Below, in pieces: positions 37,362 to 46,599 of a stretch of DNA of 64,000 nucleotides. Every line of letters begins with the position of its first letter. Positions within the stretch are counted from its first letter, which is position 1. The DNA comes from Corbicula japonica (Eukaryota > Mollusca > Bivalvia > Venerida > Cyrenidae). The notes below the pieces were generated by a model that saw only the letters and a program-made list of their open reading frames with translations, searched no databases and was not told the origin of the DNA. The stretch lies in NCBI GenBank assembly GCA_038501625.1, contig JAZAYU010000013.1, forward strand, positions 3,720,001 to 3,784,000, read 5' to 3'. The translations under genes were made by a program, and so were the position numbers.

Positions 37362-37474
37362 CTTGGGTCTGGAAGCACTATTTTCTTGCTTGCTCTGGCT
37401 GCTGGAGTAGATTTGCTTTTCTCCATAGCCATTAAATAGCTCACATCCGCGAGAACAGCTTCTAGATCCGCCAT
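37362..37474 (-). CDS. GRK2: GRK2/3-type receptor kinase, exon 1 with start codon (residues 1-38)
   Basis: This encodes the N-terminus of a serine/threonine kinase that phosphorylates activated G protein-coupled receptors at the plasma membrane. It has 113 bp in the minus frame from ATG at 37474-37472: [20 protein letters not shown], then [17 protein letters not shown]. Recalled vertebrate GRK2/3 differs at only about three positions. The N-terminal helix contacts active receptors in the known family. The start lies in 'aaaatggcgg', with A at -3, which fixes this ATG. The donor after CCAAG is gtaatg, phase 2. A longer reading frame continues upstream to 37565 but lacks family similarity there, so I take it as 5' UTR and flank. 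Confidence 0.94.
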
Positions 37475-37800
37475 TTTGGACGATTTTTACTCGCACCCTC
37501 GATGTAAATAAATCCACTTTACGGGGTTTCCCTACACCCAATATAACCCCCAACAAATCCAACACTCACTTAAGTTCCATATTTAACCATTTAAATCCAA
37601 TGTTTTGAATAACACAATAAAAGACATTGTAAATATCCAATTTTAAATAGCATAAACACACTACGATTAGCTTCCGTGTAATTGATGCAAATGTATTAAT
37701 GTATGTAGTACAGGATAGTGGTGTAGAATGCTGAGCGCTCATTGGTCTATTTCGGTACAGAGAACATTTCGATCAATTTTGCAGCATCCTCGTGCCATGG
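37475..37800 (-). promoter_or_regulatory. Presumed GRK2/3 5' UTR and proximal promoter
   Basis: This is the sequence immediately upstream of the GRK start codon. An inverted CCAAT box (attgg) lies at 37741-37745. A YY1-like motif (aaaatggcgg, 37477-37468) overlaps the start codon. No clear TATA box was placed. The transcription start cannot be assigned from sequence. Confidence 0.35.
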
Positions 37801-39224
37801 TTAACCAATATTCCAATTTTTGTATACATGAGTGTCTCAGAGTTACAATACACATTTCATTTTTTAAGAAAAATAATCACCGAAGATGAAGGCATAGAGA
37901 GCACGAGCGCATTGCGCTCGGCAATGCTTAAATATTAGACAGAAAAGTCTGCCAATTGTACTTTTATAATATCATTCGTTCAACAAAATTCTGCATTCCT
38001 CTGAAAATAAAATTACCGTGGCAAATAATGCTATTGCGGAGTGAACTTCAAATGTGATTAGGCCTATATCATGAAATACATGTAGGCCCTATCATTAGGC
38101 TACAGCACACACTGCGCGAGTTGACAGAGATAGCCTAATCCCAACTTCGGGAGGACTCAAACCCACAATAGGCAGCCATACAAGGTCAATTGAAAGCCCC
38201 ATTAGCAGTATGTAATGTTCCACCTTTAACCAGCCATTTGGCATGCTAAACATTTTCATTAAAAATCAAGAGATTTGTTCTAGTTTCAGTGTTTTGTAAA
38301 TTTAGGCATAGGCTACTTGTTGGAAACGGCGTCGAAAGCAAATTTGCGTCTTTAGAACGAATTTTTATCACCCTTTTCGCTAAATTCTAAATACTTGCAG
38401 ATCTAGAGAGAAAAAAAGAGTAAATGAGCACGAGTGCAACAATCGAGGTTCAAACTCGTTTGATGACACCTTTACGTACAAGATGTGCTCGAGACAGCTT
38501 GTCGCTGACCACGCTCTCTTTAATAAACTGGAAAATGTGGGAGTTTGTGCAATAATTCAACTTTGATTTAGATTTTGTTCGCTATGTAATTTTGCAATTT
38601 TAAAATCCGGAAAGTTTTCTTGTAAATCCTGAAATCCGGATAAGTGCCTGAAAATCCGGTGATTTTTTTCTTGCAGACTGGGTGATAGCCCACGAAATGC
38701 GAAATCAGCATATAAGTATGTCTGACCCGTTACTCATTTCCGTGCGTGAATCAACAGAATTTTAATTGTACGATTTAAATTTATTAAAAACACATCTACT
38801 AGAATTTCCTCACAATAATGTTTTATACGATAGGCCCCTAAATCGATTCGACAAAATAAAGAAAGCATGGCCCTTTTCAAGCAAAGTAATAGTGTTGGAT
38901 GCACAATTTTCAGCAAAGGGATTCGTTTGGGGCAATCTTCCAACTTTCTGGCCCTCATGATCCCTATTAAAAATAAGAATTGCTGCCCAAACCGTTCGTT
39001 CAATCCCACAAAACCACCTCTGGATCCGCTCCAGACATTTAACGCTGAATACATGCAACCAGGTGAAATGGAAAGATAATACAAACGACTTTTAACTACG
39101 AAGCTGTGGAGTTGTATTCTCCTGAAGTTGTTTTTCAAAATTTCAAAGGCGTGGCGCAAAATTATTCGATCTCATACTGGCGGGATATTATTCGATCTCA
39201 TATGGAAAATATGAATGTCGAATA
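37801..39224. other. Intergenic sequence left of the assembly gap
   Basis: No gene recognised. Overlapping open frames on both strands at 38734-39159 (up to 141 residues) show no family I recognise, and neither strand stands out as coding. It holds a possible tRNA-derived SINE head (38440-38520) and a direct repeat 'ttattcgatctcata' just before the gap (39160-39174 and 39187-39201). Confidence 0.5.
38440..38520 (-). mobile_element. Possible tRNA-derived SINE head
   Basis: On the minus strand 'gtggtcagcgacaag' resembles a tRNA A-box. About 45 bp later 'gagtttgaacctcg' resembles a B-box (internal RNA polymerase III promoter). The region does not fold as a complete tRNA by eye, so a SINE or tRNA pseudogene is more likely than a gene. 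Confidence 0.3.
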
Positions 39225-39724
39225 NNNNNNNNNNNNNNNNNNNNNNNNNNNNNNNNNNNNNNNNNNNNNNNNNNNNNNNNNNNNNNNNNNNNNNNNNNNN
39301 NNNNNNNNNNNNNNNNNNNNNNNNNNNNNNNNNNNNNNNNNNNNNNNNNNNNNNNNNNNNNNNNNNNNNNNNNNNNNNNNNNNNNNNNNNNNNNNNNNNN
39401 NNNNNNNNNNNNNNNNNNNNNNNNNNNNNNNNNNNNNNNNNNNNNNNNNNNNNNNNNNNNNNNNNNNNNNNNNNNNNNNNNNNNNNNNNNNNNNNNNNNN
39501 NNNNNNNNNNNNNNNNNNNNNNNNNNNNNNNNNNNNNNNNNNNNNNNNNNNNNNNNNNNNNNNNNNNNNNNNNNNNNNNNNNNNNNNNNNNNNNNNNNNN
39601 NNNNNNNNNNNNNNNNNNNNNNNNNNNNNNNNNNNNNNNNNNNNNNNNNNNNNNNNNNNNNNNNNNNNNNNNNNNNNNNNNNNNNNNNNNNNNNNNNNNN
39701 NNNNNNNNNNNNNNNNNNNNNNNN
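39225..39724. other. Assembly gap (500 N)
   Basis: Exactly 500 undetermined bases, which looks like a fixed-size scaffolding placeholder rather than a measured gap. The GRK side (left) and the CASP side (right) are therefore on different contigs. Confidence 0.97.
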
Positions 39725-40297
39725 AGTGATAGCCCTTTTTTTGATATAATAAAATCATATGTTGCAAGCACATCGTTTTCTTTTGGTAGTTTCTGTCAAA
39801 CTATGATTTTGAAACTTTTCACTGAGACTGAAGGCTGTAATACATTATACAATATTCCAGTTTCAGATCTTCGGAAGTGGGTGAATCAGTGTCCTCTGAA
39901 CACAGTCTACTTCTAACCAGCCAGATTGCTTCAGTCACTTCAGTTATTGTCCTTTTAATTGCTGACATTCCACAAATATTACACTATCCGCTAGCTTACT
40001 TGCAATGCATTTATCCAATCGTCATATTGTCTGTGGGCATGTAAGTTCATTAACCAGTCATATCCTTGAAATTGCTGGAATGAACAAATAAGCACTGTCT
40101 GCCCTCTAACTCAGAAAGCCTTTGTCCAGTCTTCACCAATACTAATCAGAATGTTGGGGGGAATTTAAGTCTTCACCTAGCATTATAGCAGCTGTCACTT
40201 TGGAGACACTTTTATTAGACCTTACTTCATCAAATAAGCATTGGCTGCTTTCTCCTTGATCTACAGCTCTCGTAAGGGCTCTCTACAGTCATCATTT

Positions 40298-40735
40298 TAT
40301 GTTCATCGATAAAAAAGATAAAAAAGATAATGCAGTTCAATGAATATTTTCTAAAATAAATGTTATTTATGTATATTTTGCATATGGTAAGACACTTTAG
40401 AGAAAAATGAAAAATAACTAGATAAAAAATCCCTAAAGTTCCATTTACATCAATACACAAAAAGTAAACACCGCAACATCATTTTAATGCCCACATAAAT
40501 AATATGATACTGACAAAGATATGTTTTGTCCTTTTGATTTACATATGTAAACAATATGAGATATTTGTAAAAGTGTGTTTGACCTTAAGTTCCTGTTTGC
40601 TTCCTTGTCGCGTAAATGGTTGATAAATGTTGATTTCTCTGTTCATAAGTCAAAGTTCTTTAAAAAGGAGACAACATGTTGTTGTGAGGGTCATTAGACT
40701 CATGTAGGAATTTAAAATTGATAATGAGTATTGGT
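40298..40735 (+). mobile_element. Truncated copy of the 685-bp long-TIR element
   Basis: Matches 45938-46380 of the complete copy: 'gttcatcgataaaaaaga', 'tatggtaagacactttagag', 'aaaacatcattttaatgccc'-like and 'gtaaaagtgtgtttgacctt' in the same order. It ends near 'ggaatttaaaattgataatg', so the right inverted repeat is missing. Confidence 0.7.
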
Positions 40736-40821
40736 TCAAAGTTTATTTAACTGCATTTTCACGTTACAGAGATTTTGATATGTTTATTTTTTATAGATTA
40801 AGGTGCAATGATGACTGACGG

Positions 40822-41180
40822 CCCTTATCCCTTTAGTTCACAGATTTGCCTTTATAGTGAGGGAACAGTGTAGATCCAGATCAGCTGGCACATTCATGCC
40901 ATTTGATCAGGATCTACCCAGTTATCTTTTTGACTCATTAGGTTATATCTGGGCAAGAAGTGAACAGTATAGATCCTGATCAGGGTTGAAGGTTATAAAG
41001 CTGAGATTGGAAACCAGTCTCAAATCTCAAGCATCTGATTGGCTGAAATGGCGACCAGTCGCCATTTCAGCTAATCAGATGCTTGAGATTTGAGACTGGT
41101 TTCCATGCTCAATTTTATAACCTTGGGCACAGAAGGCATGGACGTGCACTAACAACCTATTTATATAGAGTAAAAGATTA
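40822..41180 (-). mobile_element. Family A element split by family C
   Basis: Left end 'cccttatccctttagttcac'; reversed spacer 'cattaggttatatctgggc'. The second hairpin is interrupted after 'gatcctgatcag' (40983) and resumes at 'ggcatggacgtgc' (41134). The right end is worn (tatatagagtaaaagatta). Confidence 0.75.
40984..41133. mobile_element. Family C foldback MITE (reference copy), nested in family A
   Basis: The left arm 'ggttataaagctgagattgg' and onward pairs almost perfectly for about 62 bp with the right arm ending 'caattttataacc'. The common arm core is 'ctcaaatctcaagcatctga' followed by 'ttggctgaaatgg'. Each arm carries an NF-Y-type CCAAT box (agccaatcag in most copies; this right arm reads agctaatcag). 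No coding capacity. The transposon superfamily is unknown. Confidence 0.85.
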
Positions 41181-41756
41181 ACTTGCTTAGAGTATTTATG
41201 GTTAAGTTTGTTTCAATCATCAACATCAACTTAATGGCACAACAGACACATGACCATACCAAAACAAAAAGTGATGAAACAAGCGAGCTTCAAATTATTT
41301 TATGTATTTCAGTGTCAGAATAATTGTTTTGGCAGGTGATACGGCTGTCATTCACTGCATGTTGTTAGTTGAATGTGTTATTCAGAGAAATACCAGGTGA
41401 TCAATATTACTAGTTTTTCACATGGACAGAATAAGCCTGCCAGTTAATGTAAAATCAAACCAGAAAATAGCAGGTTTGATTCTAGTTTTTAAAATAGGCT
41501 TTAACAAGAAGTCCACAATTTTCTGTTTACCTGTGTATGTCAGCACAATTAAAATCTAATTAATTCTTATCATACAAGACAAAACTTTTATATATTCCCA
41601 AGTTTGTTTATATACAGTCTGAACCTTTGTTACACAAATTAATTATATTCATTATTGTAAGAACTGATGTCACATAAAAACCAATTTCCATAATTATTTG
41701 TTGATCAGAATGCTGACGAAACTGATTAAAATAATTAGCACAAGCCCTGTACTCCC

Positions 41757-41835
41757 TTGATACAGATCTGCCAGCTGATCTGGATCTACACTGTTCGTTT
41801 GTAGAAATAACCTTATGAATCTAAAAGCAAACAGT
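41757..41835 (+). mobile_element. Family A fragment
   Basis: 'ccagctgatctggatctaca' followed by the spacer 'gtagaaataaccttatgaat' and 'aaaagcaaacagt'. Confidence 0.5.
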
Positions 41836-41864
41836 TGCATATCACAGACATCCTTAACATTATC

Positions 41865-41870
41865 TTTATT
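41865..41870 (-). terminator. Candidate CASP polyadenylation signal
   Basis: The minus strand reads aataaa here, 285 bases past the CASP stop codon, which would give a short 3' UTR. It is the nearest canonical hexamer I noticed, but the cleavage site cannot be confirmed. Confidence 0.25.
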
Positions 41871-42154
41871 GACAATTTTTCAAACAGAATAGAAAGATCA
41901 TCAGTCAAAAACACCATGACAATAGCGCTTCCAGTCTATGCAGTCAGTGTAGACCCAGATCAGTCTGTATCCATGCAAAAGCCTTGTTTTCCCATGATTT
42001 GTAACAATTGTCAATACAATGCCAAGTTTTAAAAATAAAAATAAAATCTATAGACTGTCACAATGATTTCCCAATTGTCCCAAACAAATATACACAAGCA
42101 AGTTATAATGTCATATTAAAGATGACTTCAGTGATGTGTGTGTTTGGTCCACAG

Positions 42155-42221
42155 TTATGGATGATCATGACCCTCTAACCAGTCTTTTTCTCCGTGAGCC
42201 TTCAGCATGTGCTCTGCAAAC
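42155..42221 (-). CDS. CUX1: CASP terminal coding exon with stop
   Basis: The exon has 67 bp. The acceptor reads 'tctcttttcag'. Its first base completes a glutamate codon from the previous exon, then FAEHMLKAHGEKDWLEGHDH-P and the stop TAA at 42157-42155. It corresponds to the short lumenal tail of Golgi CASP; recalled human ends KKFADHLHKFHENDN and a further few residues. Tail length and the FA(E/D)H core agree. Confidence 0.88.
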
Positions 42222-42420
42222 CTGAAAAGAGAAATATACCAGTACATACTCAGTATTTAACAATGAAGTGCTAGAGACAACTTGTATTATCTTTACAAAC
42301 TGTGTAGACCATGAGCACCTGTGCAGGCTGGATCTTGTTTTTCAGTTGATTAATGTTTTGCGGAATTCACTAGCTTGCATCAAAGCTAGGCAAGTCAATC
42401 ATTAGGACACAGTTAAAGAT

Positions 42421-42560
42421 TTGGGCCCAAGTTCATACAATGAGATTGGAAACTAGTCTTAAAACTCATAACTTTTGATTGGTTGATTTCCAAGACTTAT
42501 CTAAATTCAACTTTTAGAATGCTGATGACTGGAGATTGGTCTCCTGTCCCAATCACTTTT
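42421..42560. mobile_element. Family C relic in CASP intron
   Basis: 'gggcccaagttcatacaatg' and 'gagattggaaactagtct' mark the left arm. The right arm is largely decayed (actggagattggtctcc). Confidence 0.45.
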
Positions 42561-42754
42561 CTGTTAATAAATTTCTGCAAATAATGGATTGGCTCACTGG
42601 CTGAAAATGACATTTGTGTAGATGAATGTTTTTTTACAGAAATTATATATCATAGAAATCATATTATCAAATACATGTATAGCATCATTACAGACAGTGC
42701 TGAGCTGGCAATTCTGTCTCCATGCATACAACATATATTCCATAATTATGCAAT

Positions 42755-42862
42755 TGGTGTGGATACTGATTAGCCAGCCTTCTGTTGTTCAAGACAATTC
42801 ATGAGCAGGCTGGCCTGGATCTACACTGATCAATATAAGCTGTATCTATGGAGAAAAGAGCT
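42755..42862. mobile_element. Family A fragment in CASP intron
   Basis: 'ggcctggatctacactgatc' and 'ctgtatctatggagaaaaga' identify a worn right half. Confidence 0.45.
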
Positions 42863-42933
42863 ATAAATAAATTCTTGTGAGCTAGGCTGGAAGGATCCAT
42901 GCTCACTCTGTGATCACATAGACAGTTACTTAC

Positions 42934-42998
42934 TCCTGATGACATTCTAGCGAAGTGTCTCTCTTCACAGACTCTGTGTGTGCCAGCTTGTACAGAAC
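42934..42998 (-). CDS. CUX1: CASP exon: end of transmembrane segment and lumenal stem
   Basis: The exon has 65 bp. The acceptor reads 'acttttag'; the donor is CAGGA|gtaagt. The peptide is VLYKLAHTESVKRDTSLECH followed by Q and two bases of the next codon. Recalled human CASP has VLYKLAWSESMERDCATFCA here. VLYKLA is the membrane-exit boundary. It is preceded by an intron whose best-fitting donor is GC rather than GT. Confidence 0.9.
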
Positions 42999-43670
42999 CT
43001 AAAAGTACACATGCTGTCATGTAAAGTTACTAATATTTTATAAACGTCACTATTGGCGTCACATCATTGTAATGTGCCTTGTACTGTTTTGTTTTGAATT
43101 TTGTGATTTCATGTGTTTACATTTTATCTAGGGAGCTATTTATTTTATTTAATTTCTACAAACCATTCTGGTGATAAGAATATAATAACTAATATAACAA
43201 GATAGTGCCTGAAGCATGCAGACAATATTTGATTTTACTTATGGAAAATAGTCAAGTAATGGATAAGGTCATAAATGGCAGAAATAGACTGTTAATATTG
43301 TTCATGTTACACGATAAAATGTTATGGGTATTGTCTTGGAAAAACTAATTTAAGTTATAATAATTGAAGCCTTAAGTTATAATGTCTGTTTTCTGACAAT
43401 AATATTATACCTAGCAGTGTCAGCTGAAGCTAACTCCTTCCATTTTACCACTGTGTTATCACTTAATTTTGCAGGGACAAATTTTTAAGTAGAGTCACAG
43501 AATGATGACAGTTTCCAGGGAGCATCAATAGCAACAACAGACATACTCTTGAAAAACTATAACACAGGGCTCTAATTTGCTAAGTGGTCGAGTTTGTATG
43601 AACACAAAATTAAAAAAAAAACAACCCAGTACAACAAATTAAAATAATGAACTCTATTTTTTTAATTAGT

Positions 43671-43862
43671 TTAACCCATTACTCTATATACATGCATTTT
43701 ATTGCATATGCGACAAGTGTAGATCCAGATCAGCGAGCACATCCATGCCATCTGATCATGATCTGCACTGTTCACCTTTTGCTGAGAAATGGTCAGAAAT
43801 AACTGATATGGATCTACACTGTTTGCCCAGGCAATAAAGCTGTATCTATGGAATGAAGGGTT
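43671..43862 (+). mobile_element. Family A element in CASP intron
   Basis: Left end 'ttaacccattactctatata', hairpin 1 intact, spacer 'ggtcagaaataac', hairpin 2 reduced, right end 'ctatggaatgaagggttaa'. Confidence 0.75.
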
Positions 43863-43890
43863 AAGAAGTATATGCTGTCTTTAACAATCA

Positions 43891-44038
43891 GTGCCCAAGA
43901 TCATAAAACTAAGTTTTGAGATCAGTCTCAAATCTCAAGGATCTGATTGGCTGAAATGACGACTGGTCGCCATTTCAGCCAATCAGATGCTTGAGATTTG
44001 AGACTGATCTCCAGGTTTAGTTTTGTGATCTCGGGCAC
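43891..44038. mobile_element. Family C element next to a splice donor
   Basis: Perfectly matched outermost ends 'cagtgccc' and 'gggcactg'. Arms are well paired and both CCAAT boxes intact. Its right end is 25 bp from the end of the CASP transmembrane exon at 44064, so it sits inside the intron close to the donor. Confidence 0.85.
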
Positions 44039-44063
44039 TGGTTAATGAACATAAACTACTTGC

Positions 44064-44144
44064 CACAAAGACTAGAGAATGAAGGAGAATCGTGTAGAAA
44101 AATGCAAATGTTCTTGCTGTCTTGTTTCCCATGATAAACTTGCC
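44064..44144 (-). CDS. CUX1: CASP exon encoding the transmembrane anchor
   Basis: The exon has 81 bp, 27 codons, phase 0. The acceptor reads 'tatctttcag'. The peptide is GKFIMGNKTARTFAFFYTIL followed by LHSLVFV, which with the next exon makes the hydrophobic anchor of Golgi CASP (recalled human GRLVLSNKMARTIGFFYTLF). The tyrosine and histidine conserved in the anchor of CASP-like Golgi proteins are visible (FFYTILLH). The coding match needs the exon to end at GTG|gcaagt, a GC donor (44063-44062). The alternative GT donor two to three bases earlier would delete one valine. Confidence 0.9.
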
Positions 44145-44352
44145 CTGAAAGATAATAAAACACTGTATTTATGTTTAAAAATATGTTACATGTTCAACTC
44201 TAGTTATAAAAAAAGTGAAACTCTTACACTTTTTTGGTAACCAAACATGTTTTGTCTAATGAAATTAACCCTTTTGTCTAAATTAAATTTAAAATCTCGC
44301 AAAGGTAGATTTTAAGTATCTGTTGTTTTTTCATATGCATGGGTTCTCTTCC

Positions 44353-44507
44353 CAGTTTCCAAAAACTTAAAACTAAAGCAAGACACCAGTCTCAAATCTC
44401 AAGCATCTGATTGGCTGAAATACAGACGGTCTCCATTTCAAACGATTGAATTTAATGCTTAATATTTGAGATTGGATTCCAATCACAGTTTTATAATCTT
44501 GAATCCT
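44353..44507. mobile_element. Family C element, partly decayed
   Basis: The left arm is good (ccagtctcaaatctcaagca, attggctgaaat). The right arm has mutated (aacgattgaatttaatgctt) but ends 'cacagttttataatcttga'. Confidence 0.6.
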
Positions 44508-44509
44508 GT

Positions 44510-44633
44510 GTAATAAAACTGAGACCAGTCTCACTTTTGCTTAAGATTGGTCAGAATAAAGACTGGGCTTAGTTTCAATGAATCGGCTTGTTGAGATTAG
44601 ACAGTCGTCTCAAATCTCAGTTGATCAGGACTG
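44510..44633. mobile_element. Family C relic
   Basis: 'aataaaactgagaccagtct' and 'gtcgtctcaaatctcagttg' are remnants of both arms, lying between two better copies. Part of a run of four family C copies in 650 bp. Confidence 0.4.
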
Positions 44634-44774
44634 GAGGTTATAAAACTGAGTTTGAAAACCAGTCTCAAATCTCAAGCATCTGATTGGCTGAAATGGCGAC
44701 AGGTTGCCATTTCAGCCAATCAGATGCTTGAGATTTGAGACTGGTTTTCATGCTCAGTTTTATAACCTTGGGCA
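44634..44774. mobile_element. Family C foldback element
   Basis: Well-preserved arms, 'ggttataaaactgagtttga' to 'cagttttataaccttgggc'. The centre 'gcgacaggttgcc' is nearly self-complementary. Confidence 0.85.
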
Positions 44775-44904
44775 CAGATCTGTTGTAAACAAAACCTCAA
44801 CAAGTTTATCACAGCAGTCCAATCATTTCAAACAAAATATATCAGTCACAGACAAAGATCTTTATTAAACAAACATTTTTGCATCATTTTCTATGCAATT
44901 GCCT

Positions 44905-44997
44905 GTGCCCAAGGAAATGACCAGTCACCATTTCAGCCAATCAGATACTTGAGATTTGAGACTGGTTTTCAATCTCAGCTTTATAACCTTCAGCCCT
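44905..44997. mobile_element. Family C right arm ending next to a splice donor
   Basis: The left end 'gtgcccaagg' jumps directly to the central 'aaatgaccagtcaccatttc', so most of the left arm is deleted. The right arm is intact to 'tataaccttcagccctgg'. The end lies about 10 bp from the CASP exon at 45008. Confidence 0.75.
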
Positions 44998-45007
44998 GGT
45001 TACTTAC

Positions 45008-45064
45008 CATACTGAGTGTGATCTTGTCGTATGGTTTGAGATTCATGTAACGCTTGATCCGCTC
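45008..45064 (-). CDS. CUX1: CASP exon: juxtamembrane segment
   Basis: The exon has 57 bp, 19 codons, phase 0: ERIKRYMNLKPYDKITLSM. The acceptor reads 'tatcttccag' and the donor ATG|gtaagt. Recalled human CASP has RERQRKYLSLSPWDKATLSM here. It lies on the cytosolic side just before the membrane anchor. Confidence 0.91.
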
Positions 45065-45259
45065 CTGGAAGATACAAGGGAATGATAAAAGAAACGGTAA
45101 AAATGGAATTTTCTGTTTGGAAGAATATTTTATAATTAAACAGTATTTTATTTAACTAATGTGTGCAGAGATTTAATAAACAAGATTTACGTCTCTTATT
45201 ACATAATGTCATGAGAAGTTAACAAGGGAGATCACTGCATTGGAGTTTGCTGCAAGTCA

Positions 45260-45464
45260 ACCCATTACTATTTACTCTATGATTATGAATGAAATACGAA
45301 ACCCATACAGTCTGATCTGGATCTACAATGTTTTCTTCATTATTAATTGGTTTATTACTGACCAAGACAGCTTAGATCCAGATCAGACAAAAAGAATAAG
45401 TATGCTGAGTTGGATTTACACTGGTCCACAAGATACACGCTGTATCCTTGGAGTACAAGGATAA
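45260..45464 (-). mobile_element. Family A relic in CASP intron
   Basis: 'gatctggatctacaatg', the reversed spacer 'ttggtttattactgacc' and 'gcttagatccagatcagac' are recognisable. The ends are worn. Confidence 0.5.
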
Positions 45465-45559
45465 TGGGATTTAAATTTTTTAAAATCTGACGGGTCATAA
45501 TATAACTAACTTGTTTATGTTGAACTGTCCAATATTAAGGTATCATGTCAAGATCTCAC

Positions 45560-45649
45560 CTTTCTACTGAATGAGGAGAAAGGGTCCAGCTTTTCCTCAT
45601 AGTGTGTAGAGTACTTGGTCAATGTGCCATCATCGTGCTGGGAACCACT
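45560..45649 (-). CDS. CUX1: CASP exon: conserved DPFSSFS segment
   Basis: The exon has 90 bp, 30 codons, phase 0: SGSQHDDGTLTKYSTHYEEK, then LDPFSSFSRK. The acceptor reads 'aatttcag' and the donor AAG|gtgaga. Recalled human CASP has RGSGSDDTELRYSSQYEERL and DPFSSFSKRE. The run (Y)EE(K/R)LDPFSSFS is the strongest fingerprint of the family in this window. Confidence 0.95.
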
Positions 45650-45694
45650 CTGAAATTGTGCAACAACATTAAACACTTAGACGCTTATCACACA

Positions 45695-45895
45695 TGACCC
45701 TTCGCTCCATAATGTATCAGTTATATCAAAAATTCTAGAACCAGATCAGCTGTGCCATCTGATCTGATAAGGCTCTAAAATATTTGCTTCTTGTTAAAAA
45801 TACCATTGAATCAAAAAGCAAACAGTGTAAATCCTGATCATATGGCAGAGTAACTGTTGTGCTGGCTGATCTGGATCTACACTGGTCACACACAT
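45695..45895 (+). mobile_element. Family A element, decayed
   Basis: Left end 'acccttcgctccataatgta', spacer relic 'taccattgaatcaaaaagc', right hairpin 'ggctgatctggatctacact'. The right terminus is replaced where the long-TIR element begins. Confidence 0.6.
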
Positions 45896-45914
45896 TTTTA
45901 ATTAAGGGCTTATC

Positions 45915-46599
45915 ACACTCCTCCCAATCACGTTCATCAATAAAAACAAAATTATCAAAATCTCAATAACGGCAAAATGCCGTTAAATGAAACTTTGCCA
46001 AATGTATCATATTAATGTATCTTTATTTTGCAGATGGTAAGACACGTTAGAACAGAAAAGAAAAATAGCGAGATCTAAGAATTCCCTCAACTTCTATTTA
46101 CATAAATTCGCAAAAACTAAACAACACAAAACATCATTTTAAATGCCCACATGAGTAATATGACACTGATAACAATTTATTGTGTCCTTATGACTTACAT
46201 ATGAAAACTTTACGAGATATTAGTAAAAGTGTGTTTAACCTTCAATTTCCTGGTTGCTTCCTGGTTGCGTAAACGGATGACAATCACTGATTTCTCTTTT
46301 AGTAGTTGAAAGTTTTTTTACAAAGTAAACAACATTTTCTTGTCAGTATCATTGCATTCACATTGGAATTTAAAATTATGTTTTTTTATCGCTTAGTTTT
46401 TGTGAATTTATGTAATTAGAATTTTAAGCAATTTTTAGGTCTAGCTTCTTTTCTTTACTTTTCTAGCGTGTCTTACTGTATGCAAAATAAAAATACAATA
46501 GTAACATTCATTTGTGCAAAGTTTCATTGAACGGCATTGTACCATTATTGAAATTTTGATAATTTTGTTTTTATCAATGAACATGATTGGGAGGAGTGT
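45915..46599 (+). mobile_element. 685-bp element with ~205-bp terminal inverted repeats
   Basis: The left end 'acactcctcccaatcacgtt' is the inverse of the right end 'aacatgattgggaggagtgt'. Pairing continues inward for about 205 bp on each side (for example 'aaaacaaaattatcaaaat', 'ggtaagacacgttagaac' with 'gctagaaaagtaaag'). The unpaired centre is about 275 bp. No coding capacity. A truncated relative lies at 40298-40735. It sits in the CASP intron between 45650 and 46855. Confidence 0.85.

Larger units (their letters stand above)
39725..41864. other. Intergenic sequence right of the gap
   Basis: Holds no recognised gene. The open frame reading out of the gap (to 39916) has no recognisable motif. 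Repeats occupy 40298-40735, 40822-41180 and 41757-41835. The rest (39917-40297, 41181-41756) is AT-rich and unremarkable. Confidence 0.55.

Noticed and set aside
37113..37565. 150-residue minus-strand open frame covering GRK exon 1
   Set aside because: It reads a different frame through exon 1 and intron 1; the GRK-matching frame starts at 37474 and is spliced.
38110..38170. Possible second tRNA-like B-box (minus 'gggtttgagtcctcccg')
   Set aside because: A good B-box match alone, with no A-box at a suitable distance and no cloverleaf; too weak to call.
38734..39159. Overlapping open frames on both strands (up to 141 residues)
   Set aside because: No recognised family, no splice or start context, and several frames open at once, suggesting base composition rather than coding.
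39106..39916. Long open frames of about 190-233 residues across the gap
   Set aside because: They consist mostly of undetermined bases; the real flanking residues show no gene-like similarity.
44065..44066. GT donor for the CASP transmembrane exon instead of GC
   Set aside because: It would shorten the conserved membrane segment by one residue and has poor downstream context (gtggca); kept only as an alternative.
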